Counted from the stretch's first letter, positions 26,155-34,688 are shown. The stretch is DNA of 64,000 nt from Streptomyces sp. A1277 (GCF_004795015.1 NZ_SSBI01000002.1:62001-126000), one strand, 5' to 3'. Translations and numbers: made by a program. The notes: generated from the sequence alone by a model not told the origin.

Positions 26155-26856
26155 TCACGCCCCTGCTTGCAGACGGAGACCTGTCAGGGTCAGCTCCAGC
26201 GCGGAGCGGAACTGGTCGACATCGTCGTGGCCGTCGAACTCCTCGACGATCTCGTGCACGAACGGGAAGTCACCGGGATCGAGCTCCCGCCAGGTCCGGG
26301 CGAAGCGGCCGAGGTACTCGTCGCGGTCCACGGCTCCGTCGAGGACCTCCTGCGGCGGTTCCTGCCCCATGTCGACGGCGGAGCCGACGACGACCCCGAT
26401 GATCGCGGAGACGGCGTGGAACCGTTGGCGGGCGGTGAGGTCCAGGCGGAGCGTCTGCTGGCCGAGCTTGTCGTACAGGCGCAGGGAGTTGCTCTGGACG
26501 TCGGTGTTGCGCATGAAGTAGGCGCCGAGCCAGGGGCGTTGGACAACGGCGTCGAACAGCGTCATGGCCATCACGCGCAGGTCGTCGATGGGGTCGGCGC
26601 CGCGCGGGAGTTTCTCGACGTCGGCCAGCACTGTGCCCACCACGTGGTCCGTGGCGCGGTCGAGCAGTTCGTCCTTGCTCGCGACGTACCAGTAGATGCT
26701 GGCGACGCCGCCACCGAGGCGCTGCGCGAGCGCCCGGAACGTCAGCGCCGGCGCCCCCGCCTCGTCGAGCAGCGCCACCGCTTCGGTGAGCACGGACTCC
26801 ATCGAGTGCGAAGCGCGTCGGCGTCCCCCGCTGGTGCGCCTCTGCACGTGTGCCAT
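26155..26856 (-). CDS. TetR/AcrR-family repressor
   Basis: The ATG at 26856 follows GGAGGG. The 233-residue protein has a typical TetR HTH at about residues 25-65 (LTFRALAQRLGGGVASIYWYVASKDELL). Its ligand-binding half, with FMRNTDVQSNSLRLYDKLGQ and GQEPPQEVLDGAVDRDEYLG, resembles the TetR_C subgroup that controls drug exporters. It is divergent from an MFS transporter gene 104 bp away, and three copies of a GAAC-N3-GTTC element lie between them. It should repress both genes until an inducing drug binds. Confidence 0.85.
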   Translation of the reverse strand: MAHVQRRTSGGRRRASHSMESVLTEAVALLDEAGAPALTFRALAQRLGGGVASIYWYVASKDELLDRATDHVVGTVLADVEKLPRGADPIDDLRVMAMTLFDAVVQRPWLGAYFMRNTDVQSNSLRLYDKLGQQTLRLDLTARQRFHAVSAIIGVVVGSAVDMGQEPPQEVLDGAVDRDEYLGRFARTWRELDPGDFPFVHEIVEEFDGHDDVDQFRSALELTLTGLRLQAGA

Positions 26857-26887
26857 GGATTCGCCCTCCACCTCTTTGCATCTTATC

Positions 26888-26941
26888 GAACGTTGTTCTA
26901 TCTTAGCTCATCGTACGCCGTTCGATAGCCGAACGCCGTTC
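26888..26941. promoter_or_regulatory. TetR operators: three GAAC-N3-GTTC elements
   Basis: Three 11-bp elements lie in the divergent gap: GAACGTTGTTC (26888-26898), GTACGCCGTTC (26913-26923) and GAACGCCGTTC (26931-26941). The first and third are near-perfect palindromes and the middle one has one arm base changed. The third abuts the ribosome binding site of the MFS gene. They are the likely binding sites of the adjacent TetR protein. Confidence 0.65.
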
Positions 26942-26959
26942 GATCGGAAGGACCGCGTC

Positions 26960-28429
26960 ATGACCACTGCCCCACCCGAATCCCGGCACCACCTCTACCC
27001 CTCCCTGCGCGCGGCGTGGATCCCCTTGGCCGCCCTCTGCCTGGCCTTCTTCGTCGAGATGGTCGACAACACGCTGCTGTCGATCGCGCTGCCCACGATC
27101 GGCCGCGACCTCGGCAGCGGGACGACCGCGCTGCAGTGGGTCACCGGCGCCTACTCGCTGACCTTCGGCGGCCTGTTGCTCACCGCCGGATCGATGGCCG
27201 ACCGGCTCGGCCGCCGCCGGATGCTGCTGATCGGGCTCGCGGTGTTCGGGGCGCTCAGCCTCTGCGTCGTCCTCGTCAGCACCGCGGGCGAGCTCATCGC
27301 CCTGCGGGCCGCACTCGGCATAGCCGCCGCCGCGATGGCCCCGATCACGAACTCGCTGGTCTTCCGCCTGTTCGACGACAAGGCCCTGCGGATGCGTGCC
27401 ATGACCGTCATGATCGTCGTCGGCATGTCCGGCTTCGTCCTCGGCCCGCTGCTCGGCGGCACGGCGCTGGCCCATGTGCGCTGGGAGTGGCTGCTGATCG
27501 TCAACGCCCCGATCGCGTTGATCGCGTGCATCGGCGTCCGGCTCGGCGTCCCGGCCGACCGGCCCGAGGATCTCACCAAGGACGCGCTCGACGTACCGGG
27601 CGCCGTCCTGAGCGTCGCCGCCATCGGGCTTGCCTGCTACTCGCTGACCAGCGGTGTCGAGCACGGATGGCTCTCCGCGATCACCCTGGCGTCGATCGTG
27701 GGCGCCCTCGCGGCCGCGTTCACGTTCGTCCGGCACGAGCGGCGCAGCGCAGCCCCCATGCTGGATCTGCGGCTCTTCTCCAACGGCACCGTCCGCGGCG
27801 CCGCCATCGCGCAGGTCGGGACGTCCATCGCGATGGCGAGCGTGATGTTCGGGCTGATCCTGCACTTCCAGTACGCCTACGGGTGGAGCCCGGTCCGGGC
27901 CGGCCTGGCCAACCTGCCGATCATCGTGACCATGCTCATGGCCACTCCCCTGTCCGAGTGGCTCGCCCGCCGCTTCGGCCACCGCATCGCCTGCCTGGTC
28001 GGCGCTGCCTGCCTGGCCGGCTCGCTGGCCGGTCTTTCCTGGGGCGTCGCGCACGGTTACGCCGTCATCGCGGTCTGCATGGTGCTCATGACCGTGGGTC
28101 TGCGCACCGTGATGACGATCTGCGCGGTCGCCCTCGTCGACGCGATGCCGAGCAACCGCACCTCGATCGGTGCCGCCCTGAACGACACCGCGCAGGAGGT
28201 CGGCTCCAGCGTCGGCACCGCGGTCGTCGGCACCCTGATCGCCGCACTGGTCACCACCCGGCTCCCCGCCGGCATCTGGAGCAGCGACCTCGTCGCGTCC
28301 TTCTTCCACGGCGAACGGATCACCTACGCACTGCTCGCCGTCCTCGTCGGACTGATCGCGGCCGGCGGTGCGCTGAGCCTCACCGATTCCCGCGCCGTCG
28401 AGGAACACCCCGTCGAGGAGCCCGTCTGA
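26960..28429 (+). CDS. MFS drug exporter (DHA2, 14-span type)
   Basis: A GGAAGGA site precedes the ATG. The 489-residue protein has about 14 hydrophobic segments and the DHA2 signatures. These are FFVEMVDNTLLSIALPTIGR in span 1 (motif D1), GSMADRLGRRRMLL in loop 2-3 (motif A), and GMSGFVLGPLLGG (motif C) near residue 165. Such proteins export cationic drugs or antibiotics by proton antiport. The divergent TetR gene and the operator cluster directly before the start indicate drug-inducible control. Confidence 0.9.
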   Translation: MTTAPPESRHHLYPSLRAAWIPLAALCLAFFVEMVDNTLLSIALPTIGRDLGSGTTALQWVTGAYSLTFGGLLLTAGSMADRLGRRRMLLIGLAVFGALSLCVVLVSTAGELIALRAALGIAAAAMAPITNSLVFRLFDDKALRMRAMTVMIVVGMSGFVLGPLLGGTALAHVRWEWLLIVNAPIALIACIGVRLGVPADRPEDLTKDALDVPGAVLSVAAIGLACYSLTSGVEHGWLSAITLASIVGALAAAFTFVRHERRSAAPMLDLRLFSNGTVRGAAIAQVGTSIAMASVMFGLILHFQYAYGWSPVRAGLANLPIIVTMLMATPLSEWLARRFGHRIACLVGAACLAGSLAGLSWGVAHGYAVIAVCMVLMTVGLRTVMTICAVALVDAMPSNRTSIGAALNDTAQEVGSSVGTAVVGTLIAALVTTRLPAGIWSSDLVASFFHGERITYALLAVLVGLIAAGGALSLTDSRAVEEHPVEEPV

Positions 28430-28662
28430 CAACGGGTGCCAACTGCCCGGCGGCCCGCCTCCCTGCGGGGCCCGGTCGATGGCCCGACGCTCCTCGTGGC
28501 CGGCTCTCAGAACCGGACGCGCCGGTCCGCCGTCGTGCGCCTCGGAGGGAGGGGCAGGTTTCCCGGCCCGGACGTGCCCCGTTGGGACAGCCATGACCAC
28601 GCTTCTCCCCGGTCCCGCGAGTGCCCTGGCCGACCAGGTGGCGTTTGAAGCGCCAGCGCCGT

Positions 28663-29544
28663 TCAGGGACGGGCGGCTGCATAGAGGACGTCGCGCAGTT
28701 CAGGCAGGTTCTCCCGGTCTTTGCGCCACACGAGGCGCAGGCTGAGGTCGGGCACGGGAAGGGCGAGTTCAACGAGGGTGCCGGCACGCAGGCTGTCGGC
28801 GACGGCGAAGCGGGGCAGCAGAGTGACGCCGAGGCCGTGTTCGGCCCAGGATCGCATCACGGGGACGCCACCGGCTCGGACGCGTCGGGGTCCGGAGCCG
28901 AGGAGGTGCTGTCCGGCCAGCCAGAATGAGCATTCCGGGACGTTGACCAAGAGGCGTTCACCATCGAGGTCGGCACGGTTCAGTGCGGGACGGGCAGCCA
29001 GGGCGTGGGTCGGGGCCGCGACGAGGGCCAGGGGCACGGGGTCGAGGTCGACGAAGGCGAGAGGTTCGGCGGGCGCGGGGAAGCCGAGCCCGCCGAGGGC
29101 TTCCCCTGCGTCCAGGAGGAGGGCCGCGTCGAGGTGCCCGTCCGCGACATCGGTGAAGAGCCCATGGCGAGTGCGGTCGGAGCGCACGTCGACCGTGACG
29201 TCGGGGCGACGTTCGGCCAGTCGGGCCAGGACAAGGGGAACGTGGGAGCCCGCAAGGGTCTCCAGGGCACCGAGCCGTAACCGTCGGCACTCACCGCGGA
29301 CATCGTGGACGGCTCGTTCGGCGGTGTCGAGCAGCGTACGTGCCCAACCGCGCAGGCGTTCCCCGGCGGGAGTCAGTTCCATGCCTTTGGGGCCACGGGT
29401 GAACAAGGCGACAGCGAGGGCGGTTTCAAGTGTGCGGATCTGCTGCGAGACGGAGGAGGGGGCAAGGCCGAGGGCGACGGCGGCCTCCGTGACCGTCCGA
29501 TGACGGATCACGGCCTCGAAGGTGGCGAGTTGGCGTAGTTCCAC
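28663..29544 (-). CDS. LysR-family transcriptional regulator
   Basis: The GTG at 29544 was chosen because LysR proteins begin right at the HTH: VELRQLATFEAVIRHRTVTE, then ALGLAPSSVSQQIRTLE. This gives 293 residues, the usual family length. The C-terminal co-inducer domain (about residues 90-293) has the expected alternating pattern (LRLGALETLAGSHVPLVLAR, AEHGLGVTLLPRFAV). It is divergent from an MFS gene, with a 21-bp perfect palindrome between them. It likely autoregulates and activates the transporter. Confidence 0.88.
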   Translation of the reverse strand: MELRQLATFEAVIRHRTVTEAAVALGLAPSSVSQQIRTLETALAVALFTRGPKGMELTPAGERLRGWARTLLDTAERAVHDVRGECRRLRLGALETLAGSHVPLVLARLAERRPDVTVDVRSDRTRHGLFTDVADGHLDAALLLDAGEALGGLGFPAPAEPLAFVDLDPVPLALVAAPTHALAARPALNRADLDGERLLVNVPECSFWLAGQHLLGSGPRRVRAGGVPVMRSWAEHGLGVTLLPRFAVADSLRAGTLVELALPVPDLSLRLVWRKDRENLPELRDVLYAAARP

Positions 29545-29566
29545 GTAAGCGCCCAACACCGTGCGC

Positions 29567-29587
29567 GCGTTCGGAAATTCCGAACGC
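29567..29587. promoter_or_regulatory. 21-bp perfect palindrome, LysR box
   Basis: GCGTTCGGAA and TTCCGAACGC flank a single central A. The inner TCGGAAATTCCGA fits the LysR T-N11-A rule. It lies 23 bp upstream of the LysR start and 94 bp upstream of the divergent MFS start, where an autoregulatory LysR site is expected. Confidence 0.7.
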
Positions 29588-29680
29588 GGTGTGCGGCTGC
29601 GCCGGTGGAGCGCCCTGCCTCGCCGGACGGATGGTGGGCGTCGTGCCCGAACTGGCTGCTCACCGGAGGCTTCCTCTTCC

Positions 29681-31072
29681 ATGTCCGCTGTAGATCCTGC
29701 CGTGGTGCCGACGCCGCCCTCACTGTCCCCGGCGAGGAGCGCAGTCGCGCTGACCGGCGTGTCGCTGGGCTACTTCATGGTGCTCCTCGACACCACCGTC
29801 CTGTCCGTCGCCGAACCGGACCTCGCCGCGTCGCTGCATACGTCGATGGCCGGCCTGCAGTGGGCCACGACCGGGTACACCGTGGTGTTCGCGGCGCTGC
29901 TGTTGTCGGCGGGAGCGGGGGCAGACCGGTTCGGTGCCGACCGGGTCTTCCGGTCCGGCACGGCCGTGTTCACGCTCGCGTCCCTGCTCAGCGCCCTGGC
30001 GCCGAACCTCGGTGTGCTGTTGCTCCTGCGGGCGGTGTCCGGCGCGGCAGCGGCTGCCTGCGTTCCGGCCTCGATGGCACTGATCGCCCGTCTCTATCCT
30101 CAGCCCGCGGCGCGCGCCCGCGCGATCTCGGTGTGGGCCGCGGTCAGCGGAGCGGCCGTCGCCGCCGGTCCGATCGCCGGTGGCGCCCTGGTGGGGGCAG
30201 CCGGATGGCGGGCCGTGTTCCTGGTCAACGTGCCTCTGGGGCTGGTCGTGCTGGCCCTGGCCCGCGGGCGGGCGGTGCGCTGCCCGCCCGGCGCCCACCG
30301 TGTCGACTGGCCGGCCCAGGCCGCGGCTGTCGCGGTGCTGGCACTGCTTACGGATGTCCTGATCGCCGCCGGCGCGGGCGCATGGGACCACACCGTGTGG
30401 TCGGCGGGCGGGCTGGGCATCGCGGTGACGGTGTTCACCGTGCTCGAACGACGCAGCCCGACCCCGGTGGTGAACCGGACGCTGCTGCGGTCGGCACCGG
30501 TGCGGGCCGGGCTGCTGGCGGGCGCGGTCACCAACTTCGCCCTGTCCGGCGCACTGTTCGTGCTGCCCCTGCTCTTGCAGCGCGAACGTCACCTCAGTGC
30601 CCTGGAAACGGGCCTGGCGTTCCTGCCGCTGACCGTGCCCTTCGCCGCGAATCCGCCGCTGACCGGCAGGATCGTCACCCGCGTCGGCTCGCGGCCCCCG
30701 ATTCTCGCCGGCTTGGCGCTCCTGACGGCCGGGGGCTCGGTGCTGGCGGGCACGGTGTTCGCCGAAGGCGCCTACATCTGGCTCGCGGCGGGCCTGCTGC
30801 TCACCGGTTTCGGCATCTCGTTCATCCTGCCGGCCCTCGTGGCGGCCGTCATCGGCGCCGCCCCGCCCGGCACGGCCGGCTCGGTCGGCGGTCTGCTCAA
30901 CGCCGTACGCCAGATCGGCGCCACCTTCGGTGTGGCTCTCATGGGCGCCACCGCGAGCACCGGCACGGGGTGGTCCCTGCTGCTGTCGAGTGGCCTCTGC
31001 GCCCTCGCCTGGCTCGCTTTCGCGCTGACGCCCGGGGGTGCCTCCGGCAACCAGCCCGAGACCGGCACGTAG
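29681..31072 (+). CDS. MFS transporter (DHA2-like, 14-span)
   Basis: The ATG at 29681 follows GGAGG at somewhat long spacing. The 463-residue protein begins its first span with GVSLGYFMVLLDTTVLSVAE and has motif A as GAGADRFGADRVFRSGT. Motif C lies in VSGAAVAAGPIAGGALVGAA, and there are about 14 hydrophobic segments. It belongs to the EmrB/QacA-type drug exporters. The divergent LysR regulator and its palindrome suggest induction by an aromatic or acidic compound. Confidence 0.88.
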   Translation: MSAVDPAVVPTPPSLSPARSAVALTGVSLGYFMVLLDTTVLSVAEPDLAASLHTSMAGLQWATTGYTVVFAALLLSAGAGADRFGADRVFRSGTAVFTLASLLSALAPNLGVLLLLRAVSGAAAAACVPASMALIARLYPQPAARARAISVWAAVSGAAVAAGPIAGGALVGAAGWRAVFLVNVPLGLVVLALARGRAVRCPPGAHRVDWPAQAAAVAVLALLTDVLIAAGAGAWDHTVWSAGGLGIAVTVFTVLERRSPTPVVNRTLLRSAPVRAGLLAGAVTNFALSGALFVLPLLLQRERHLSALETGLAFLPLTVPFAANPPLTGRIVTRVGSRPPILAGLALLTAGGSVLAGTVFAEGAYIWLAAGLLLTGFGISFILPALVAAVIGAAPPGTAGSVGGLLNAVRQIGATFGVALMGATASTGTGWSLLLSSGLCALAWLAFALTPGGASGNQPETGT

Positions 31073-31519
31073 GCCGGACATGGGCCAGGCGGGCTGACCG
31101 CGCGGCGGGCCCCCGATCGCCGACGGCGTAGATTGGCACGGCCCCGAAGAAACCAAGCGGCACGTCGGCTCGGGCGCGGACATCCAGCGAGCCTCGCCCC
31201 GCCGCACGAAGCGGTAGCGTTCCCGTGTGACCCCGGTCGCCCCGGTCCCGTGGTACCTCATCGACAACAGCTGCTGACGGGCATGTCCGGCGGAGCAAGG
31301 CGAGTAAGCCGCGGCGGCGGCTGACGAAGCGGGCGCCGGTGTGTGAGCGAGCGCTCCAAGACCGGTGGGACGAGGCCGCCCAGCTGTGGCTCTCGGACGG
31401 CTTCTGGTGACGGTGACCGGCCCAGGTGAAGTCCCCGATCCGACGACCGGGGACTTCACCTGGCGGGGTCATGCCGGAGGGAGGCCGGGGCTGTCCCTGG
31501 TGCGACCCCTGTCGCCCGC
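31073..31519 (+). other. intergenic stretch between convergent genes
   Basis: No complete gene is supported. A short plus-strand frame ending about 31408 (ALQDRWDEAAQLWLSDGFW) may be the tail of a lost gene. The stretch also contains the strong hairpin at 31422-31463. Confidence 0.35.
31422..31463. terminator. bidirectional hairpin terminator, 16-bp perfect stem
   Basis: CCAGGTGAAGTCCCCG (31422-31437) pairs perfectly with its reverse complement at 31448-31463 across a 10-base loop. It lies between the convergent MFS and DUF2267 genes, so it can terminate both transcripts. There is no U tract, as is usual in Streptomyces. Confidence 0.75.
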
Positions 31520-31963
31520 TTACGCGGCCGGGGTGAGTTCGGCGCGGCCGAACAGCAGCGCGTAGCCGGTGGGCAGTTGGTGGAGGATGCGGGTGATCAG
31601 GTCGGGGCCGGCGCACGTGGCGACGGCCGCGAAGACGGAGCCGGTGTCCCAGCGGGTGGTGGCCAGGGAGGCGCCGGAGCGGGTGGCGAGGTCTTTGACG
31701 AAGGTCCAGCCGGTCATCGGCTGGGGGCTGGGTATCTGCGCGGTCAGGGCCCGGGCGGCCTCCAGGGGCAGGCAGGCGGCCAGATCGACGCGTTCGTCGC
31801 CGGTCAGCTGGCGTCCCAGTCCTTCGAGGACCAGGCGAACGGCTTCCTCGGCTCTCTCGCGGGTGGGGTAGGCGCCTTCGTAGCGGACCTTCTCCAGCAT
31901 CTGCTCGTACGCCGTCCCGTACGGCTGCTGGTACCCGAGCGGTGCGCGCACGTCGGTGGTCAC
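31520..31963 (-). CDS. DUF2267 domain protein (147 aa)
   Basis: A GTG start with an upstream AAAGGC gives a 147-residue protein. It reads like the DUF2267 family: YEQMLEKVRYEGAYPTRERA, AVRLVLEGLGRQLTGDERVD, a middle ARRALTAQIP-like segment, and a C-terminal LITRILHQLPTGYALLFGRA. DUF2267 proteins are small helical proteins found next to heat-shock and redox-stress genes in actinobacteria; the biochemical role is unknown. Here a decayed paralogue and hsp18 lie just upstream on the same strand. Confidence 0.85.
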   Translation of the reverse strand: MTTDVRAPLGYQQPYGTAYEQMLEKVRYEGAYPTRERAEEAVRLVLEGLGRQLTGDERVDLAACLPLEAARALTAQIPSPQPMTGWTFVKDLATRSGASLATTRWDTGSVFAAVATCAGPDLITRILHQLPTGYALLFGRAELTPAA

Positions 31964-31989
31964 TGCGGTGTATGCCTTTCGCTGAGTCA

Positions 31990-32448
31990 GGGTGGGTGGT
32001 TGCGGTGTGTGGCGGCGGGATCAGGACCAAGCGGCCGGGGCGGCCGAGGAGTTGGTCGTAGCCGATGGAGAGCTGGGCCAGGAACTGTCCCAGCAGGTCG
32101 TCACCTGTGGGTTCGGAACCGTGGATGGCACGGCGCTGACGTTCGGTTCGCGGTCCGGTGACGCCTTCGATCGAGGCGCCGGCCCGCCCGGATCGTAGCC
32201 CCGCCTCCCGAGGCGAGCCGGGCTCAGGTGTACGAGGCTGCCGCCGAACCGCTCCGGCGGCAGCGGGTTCGGGAGGGCCCGGGCCAATTCCTCCGGCTGG
32301 ATGCGCCGCAGGTTGGGTGCGGACCACACCGAGAAGGGCGAATACCACGCGTGCTCCGCGCTCGGCCTTCCTCCTCCGGAGTGCCGCATGCGCAGTGTTC
32401 GCCGTATTCCTTCACGTGGCCGAGGAACGCTTCGCGTGGCGGAGTCAT
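31990..32448 (-). pseudogene. decayed second DUF2267 gene
   Basis: An ATG at 32448 with an AGGGGG site opens a frame reading MTPPREAFLGHVKEYGEH, the typical DUF2267 N-terminus, and the frame soon breaks. The family pattern continues in other frames: VVFALLGVV near 32340, EELARALPNPLPPERF near 32270, and DDLLGQFLAQLSIGYDQLLG near 32070. The last matches the C-terminus of the intact neighbour. At least two frameshifts are needed, so this tandem paralogue is dead. Confidence 0.65.
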
Positions 32449-32543
32449 CCTGGCGGCCCCCTTGCTCCTCGGACTGCCCACTGGGGTGCGGAGGGCGGCG
32501 AGGGGAGATCAGGCGCCCGTCCTCCGCACCCGTACGGCCGGCG

Positions 32544-32975
32544 TCAGCCGGGGATCTCCTGGCGGCCGGCGCCGACGCCGATGGAGATCTTGCGGGGCTT
32601 GGCGCGCTCGGCGATCGGGATGCGTACGGTGAGCACGCCCGCGTCGTAGTGGGCCTGGATGTGCTCCGTGTCGAGGGTGTCGGCGAGCACGATCTGACGG
32701 GAGAAGACGCCCAGCGGCCGCTCGGACAGCTCCATCTGTACGTCGTCGGCCTTCGCCACCGGCCGGCGCTCGGCCTTGACCGTGAGCATGTTCCGCTCGA
32801 CGTCGATGTCGATCGCGTCTGCGGCGACGCCGGGCAGGTCGAAGGCCACCACGTACTCGTCGCCCTCGCGGTAGGCGTCCATCGGCATCGCCGACGGCCT
32901 CGACCAGGTGCCCGGGCCCATCAGCTGCTGCGCCAGCCGGTCCAGCTCACGGAAGGGGTCAGTGCGCATCAACAT
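32544..32975 (-). CDS. hsp18: Hsp20/alpha-crystallin small heat-shock protein
   Basis: A GGAGG site precedes the ATG. The 143-residue protein has a short N-terminal arm ([14 protein letters not shown]) and the alpha-crystallin domain at about residues 35-130. It includes [19 protein letters not shown], the L9 loop [13 protein letters not shown], and the conserved [13 protein letters not shown] motif. The C-terminal tail holds an I-x-I-like ISIGV. It is an ATP-independent holdase chaperone in the cytoplasm. Two RheA operators and the divergent rheA-like gene lie upstream, so expression should be switched on by heat through loss of RheA binding. Confidence 0.93.
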   Translation of the reverse strand: MLMRTDPFRELDRLAQQLMGPGTWSRPSAMPMDAYREGDEYVVAFDLPGVAADAIDIDVERNMLTVKAERRPVAKADDVQMELSERPLGVFSRQIVLADTLDTEHIQAHYDAGVLTVRIPIAERAKPRKISIGVGAGRQEIPG

Positions 32976-33040
32976 GGTGAAACACCTCCAGTAGGTTCAG
33001 GCAGTTACTGCCAATGCGCCTCGCTGACATCGTTGTAACA

Positions 33041-33059
33041 TGTCATCCATTGGATGACA
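33041..33059. promoter_or_regulatory. RheA operator 1 (TGTCATC-N5-GATGACA)
   Basis: A perfect 19-bp palindrome, TGTCATCCATTGGATGACA, equals the RheA operator known from the Streptomyces albus hsp18 promoter. It lies 66 bp upstream of the hsp18 start. Confidence 0.88.
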
Positions 33060-33066
33060 AGTTCAG

Positions 33067-33085
33067 TGTCGTCTGTGTGATGACA
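33067..33085. promoter_or_regulatory. RheA operator 2 (one mismatch)
   Basis: TGTCGTC-N5-GATGACA differs from operator 1 by a single arm base. It lies 26 bp centre-to-centre from operator 1 and 17 bp before the rheA-like GTG. It probably gives autoregulation of the repressor gene. Confidence 0.75.
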
Positions 33086-33102
33086 TCCCGAGGGAGGCAC
33101 CC

Positions 33103-33726
33103 GTGACCCCGGCCGACCAGCCGTCGTCGCCCAGCGTCGGCGCTCACAGCCCGGCATCGTTCCTCGCCGCCGCGGCGGCCCTGCAAGCCATTGACGATGC
33201 TCTGCGCGAAGCCCAGCACGAGCCTCCCGGTGCTCCTGGTCCCGGCCCGGAACAGGCACTGGCCTCCTTGTCGCTGCTGCGACAGGTGCGCGAACAGCTC
33301 GCCGGATGGGAGACCGGCCTGATCGAAACGGCACGCGACGCGGGAGCCAGCTGGGCCGACCTCGCCCCTCCCCTCGGTGTCGCCAGCCGGCAGGCCGCCG
33401 AGCGCCGCTACCTGCGGGGCCGCCCCGGCCCGGCCGGGACCACCGGCGAGCAGCGCGTCCGAGCCACCCGCCAGGCCCGGGCCGCCGACCGCAACTCCGC
33501 CACCTGGGCCCGCCACCACGCGGCCGACCTGCGCCGTCTGGCCGGTCAGATCATCGCGCTCACCGACCTTCCCCCCGCCGCCCGTCACCCTGTCGGCGAG
33601 CTCCACGCGGCCCTCGCCCACGACGACCCCGCCGACCTCCTCGCACCCCTGGCCGCCGCCCGGCTTCATCTGACCAGTGCACACCCCGACCTGGCCGCCC
33701 AGGCCGACCACCTCACTCCCCCCTGA
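33103..33726 (+). CDS. rheA: RheA-type heat-shock repressor of hsp18
   Basis: GGGAGG precedes the GTG. The 207-residue protein corresponds to the Streptomyces HSP18 transcriptional regulator. The central region WETGLIETARDAGASWADLA then PPLGVASRQAAERRYLRGRP (about residues 68-108) is an HTH in which SWADLAPPLGVASRQAAERR supplies the two helices. Arg-rich sequence and a helical C-terminal part follow. RheA is a thermosensor that represses hsp18 at low temperature and is inactivated by heat. Divergent placement and two operators support this role. It overlaps the convergent DUF6069 gene by 14 bp. Confidence 0.85.
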   Translation: MTPADQPSSPSVGAHSPASFLAAAAALQAIDDALREAQHEPPGAPGPGPEQALASLSLLRQVREQLAGWETGLIETARDAGASWADLAPPLGVASRQAAERRYLRGRPGPAGTTGEQRVRATRQARAADRNSATWARHHAADLRRLAGQIIALTDLPPAARHPVGELHAALAHDDPADLLAPLAAARLHLTSAHPDLAAQADHLTPP

Positions 33727-34024
33727 GTCCGCCTCGCTGTCGGGTGCGGGAGACCCGGGTGCCGCCGTCCATGCCGTCGCCGATGGACGGCAGGAAGGAA
33801 ACGGCCAGTACGACGCCGGCCACTCCGGTCCACATGGCGCGGGCGCGCCGTACCCCGAACCTCTCCAGGGCGGCCGGCAGTCCCCAGCCGGCGAGCGAGA
33901 CGAGCAGTGCGACGACCGCCACGGGCACGGCGCCGATGCCGAGCGCCTGCTCACCGTCGGCTATCCGCAGCCGGTGCTCCAGCAGCGGGTCCGCGACCAG
34001 CCACACCAGGACGGGCGCCGACAC
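33713..34024 (-). CDS. DUF6069-like membrane protein
   Basis: The protein has three hydrophobic segments: VSAPVLVWLVADPLL, GIGAVPVAVVALLVSLAGWG, and RAMWTGVAGVVLAVSFLPS. It ends in a polar tail after GDGMDGGTR. The pattern of spans and the GWGLPAALERFG motif fit DUF6069, a family of small actinobacterial membrane proteins. The start is uncertain: GTG at 34024 is the first good codon after the TetR stop, but translation may begin at a CTG next to that stop. It lies directly behind a TetR gene and is probably its regulated partner. Confidence 0.65.
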   Translation of the reverse strand: MSAPVLVWLVADPLLEHRLRIADGEQALGIGAVPVAVVALLVSLAGWGLPAALERFGVRRARAMWTGVAGVVLAVSFLPSIGDGMDGGTRVSRTRQRGGLRGE

Positions 34025-34062
34025 GGCCAGGGCCGCAACCCCTGAGCGCCCTCTGCGCGCGC

Positions 34063-34674
34063 TCAGTCGGGCGCTCCCGAGAGCGCCCCGTACAGGAAGA
34101 CCTCCACCAGCTCCTGCGGGGTCAGGTCGGGTTCGTCCTCCGTACGCGGCTGGGTGAAGAGCAGCCCGAAGAAGAGGGCCGCGATCTGCTCCGGCGGCCG
34201 GCGCAGGGCGGCCCTCTCGGGCTCCAGCAGTTCCACGAGGGCCGCGCGGATACGGGCCGTCGACTCGTTGCGGCCCGCGCCGCGCACCGTGCCGGGGTGC
34301 TTGCCACCACGGTGCCCCAGCCAGCCGGCGATCGCACCCATCCTGGACATGTGCGCCTGCAGCGCCTCGGCCGCCTCCGCGAGCCGCTCGGGCAGCGGCT
34401 GTGACACGTCGATCGCGTCGAGCTCGCGGACCGCGTGCTCGGGTGAGAGCGCCTCGGCCATGCACGCCTGCAACAGCTCGTCCTTGTCGGCGAAGACCCG
34501 GAAGATCGTGCCCTCACCGATGCCCGCGGCGCGGGCGATCTTCGCGGTCGTGACCGCCGCGCCGCACTCGGCGATCAGCGGGATGGCAGTCCGGACGATC
34601 ATCGCGCGCCGCTCCTTTGGGGACATGGCGGGGGCGCGGCGTCGCGTGGTCTGGTTCTCCTTGGGTGCATCCAT
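34063..34674 (-). CDS. TetR/AcrR-family repressor
   Basis: The 203-residue protein has an HTH at about residues 38-70 (VTTAKIARAAGIGEGTIFRVFADKDELL) and a ligand domain with RLAEAAEALQAHMSRMGAIA and EQIAALFFGLLFTQPRTE. Two copies of an 18-bp palindrome occupy the 55 bases upstream of its start, so autorepression is expected. The downstream DUF6069 gene appears to be co-transcribed. The inducer is unknown. Confidence 0.88.
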   Translation of the reverse strand: MDAPKENQTTRRRAPAMSPKERRAMIVRTAIPLIAECGAAVTTAKIARAAGIGEGTIFRVFADKDELLQACMAEALSPEHAVRELDAIDVSQPLPERLAEAAEALQAHMSRMGAIAGWLGHRGGKHPGTVRGAGRNESTARIRAALVELLEPERAALRRPPEQIAALFFGLLFTQPRTEDEPDLTPQELVEVFLYGALSGAPD

Positions 34675-34688
34675 GACCGCGAGCGAAC

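Noticed and set aside
26903..28600. A 565-codon minus-strand frame over the MFS gene
   Set aside because: Composition is Gly/Asp/Gln/His-rich without any family pattern. The plus strand has clear DHA2 transporter motifs.
31422..31463. The perfect 16-bp inverted repeat as an insertion-sequence end or attachment site
   Set aside because: It is a single short hairpin between two convergent genes with no second copy in the window, so a terminator explains it better.
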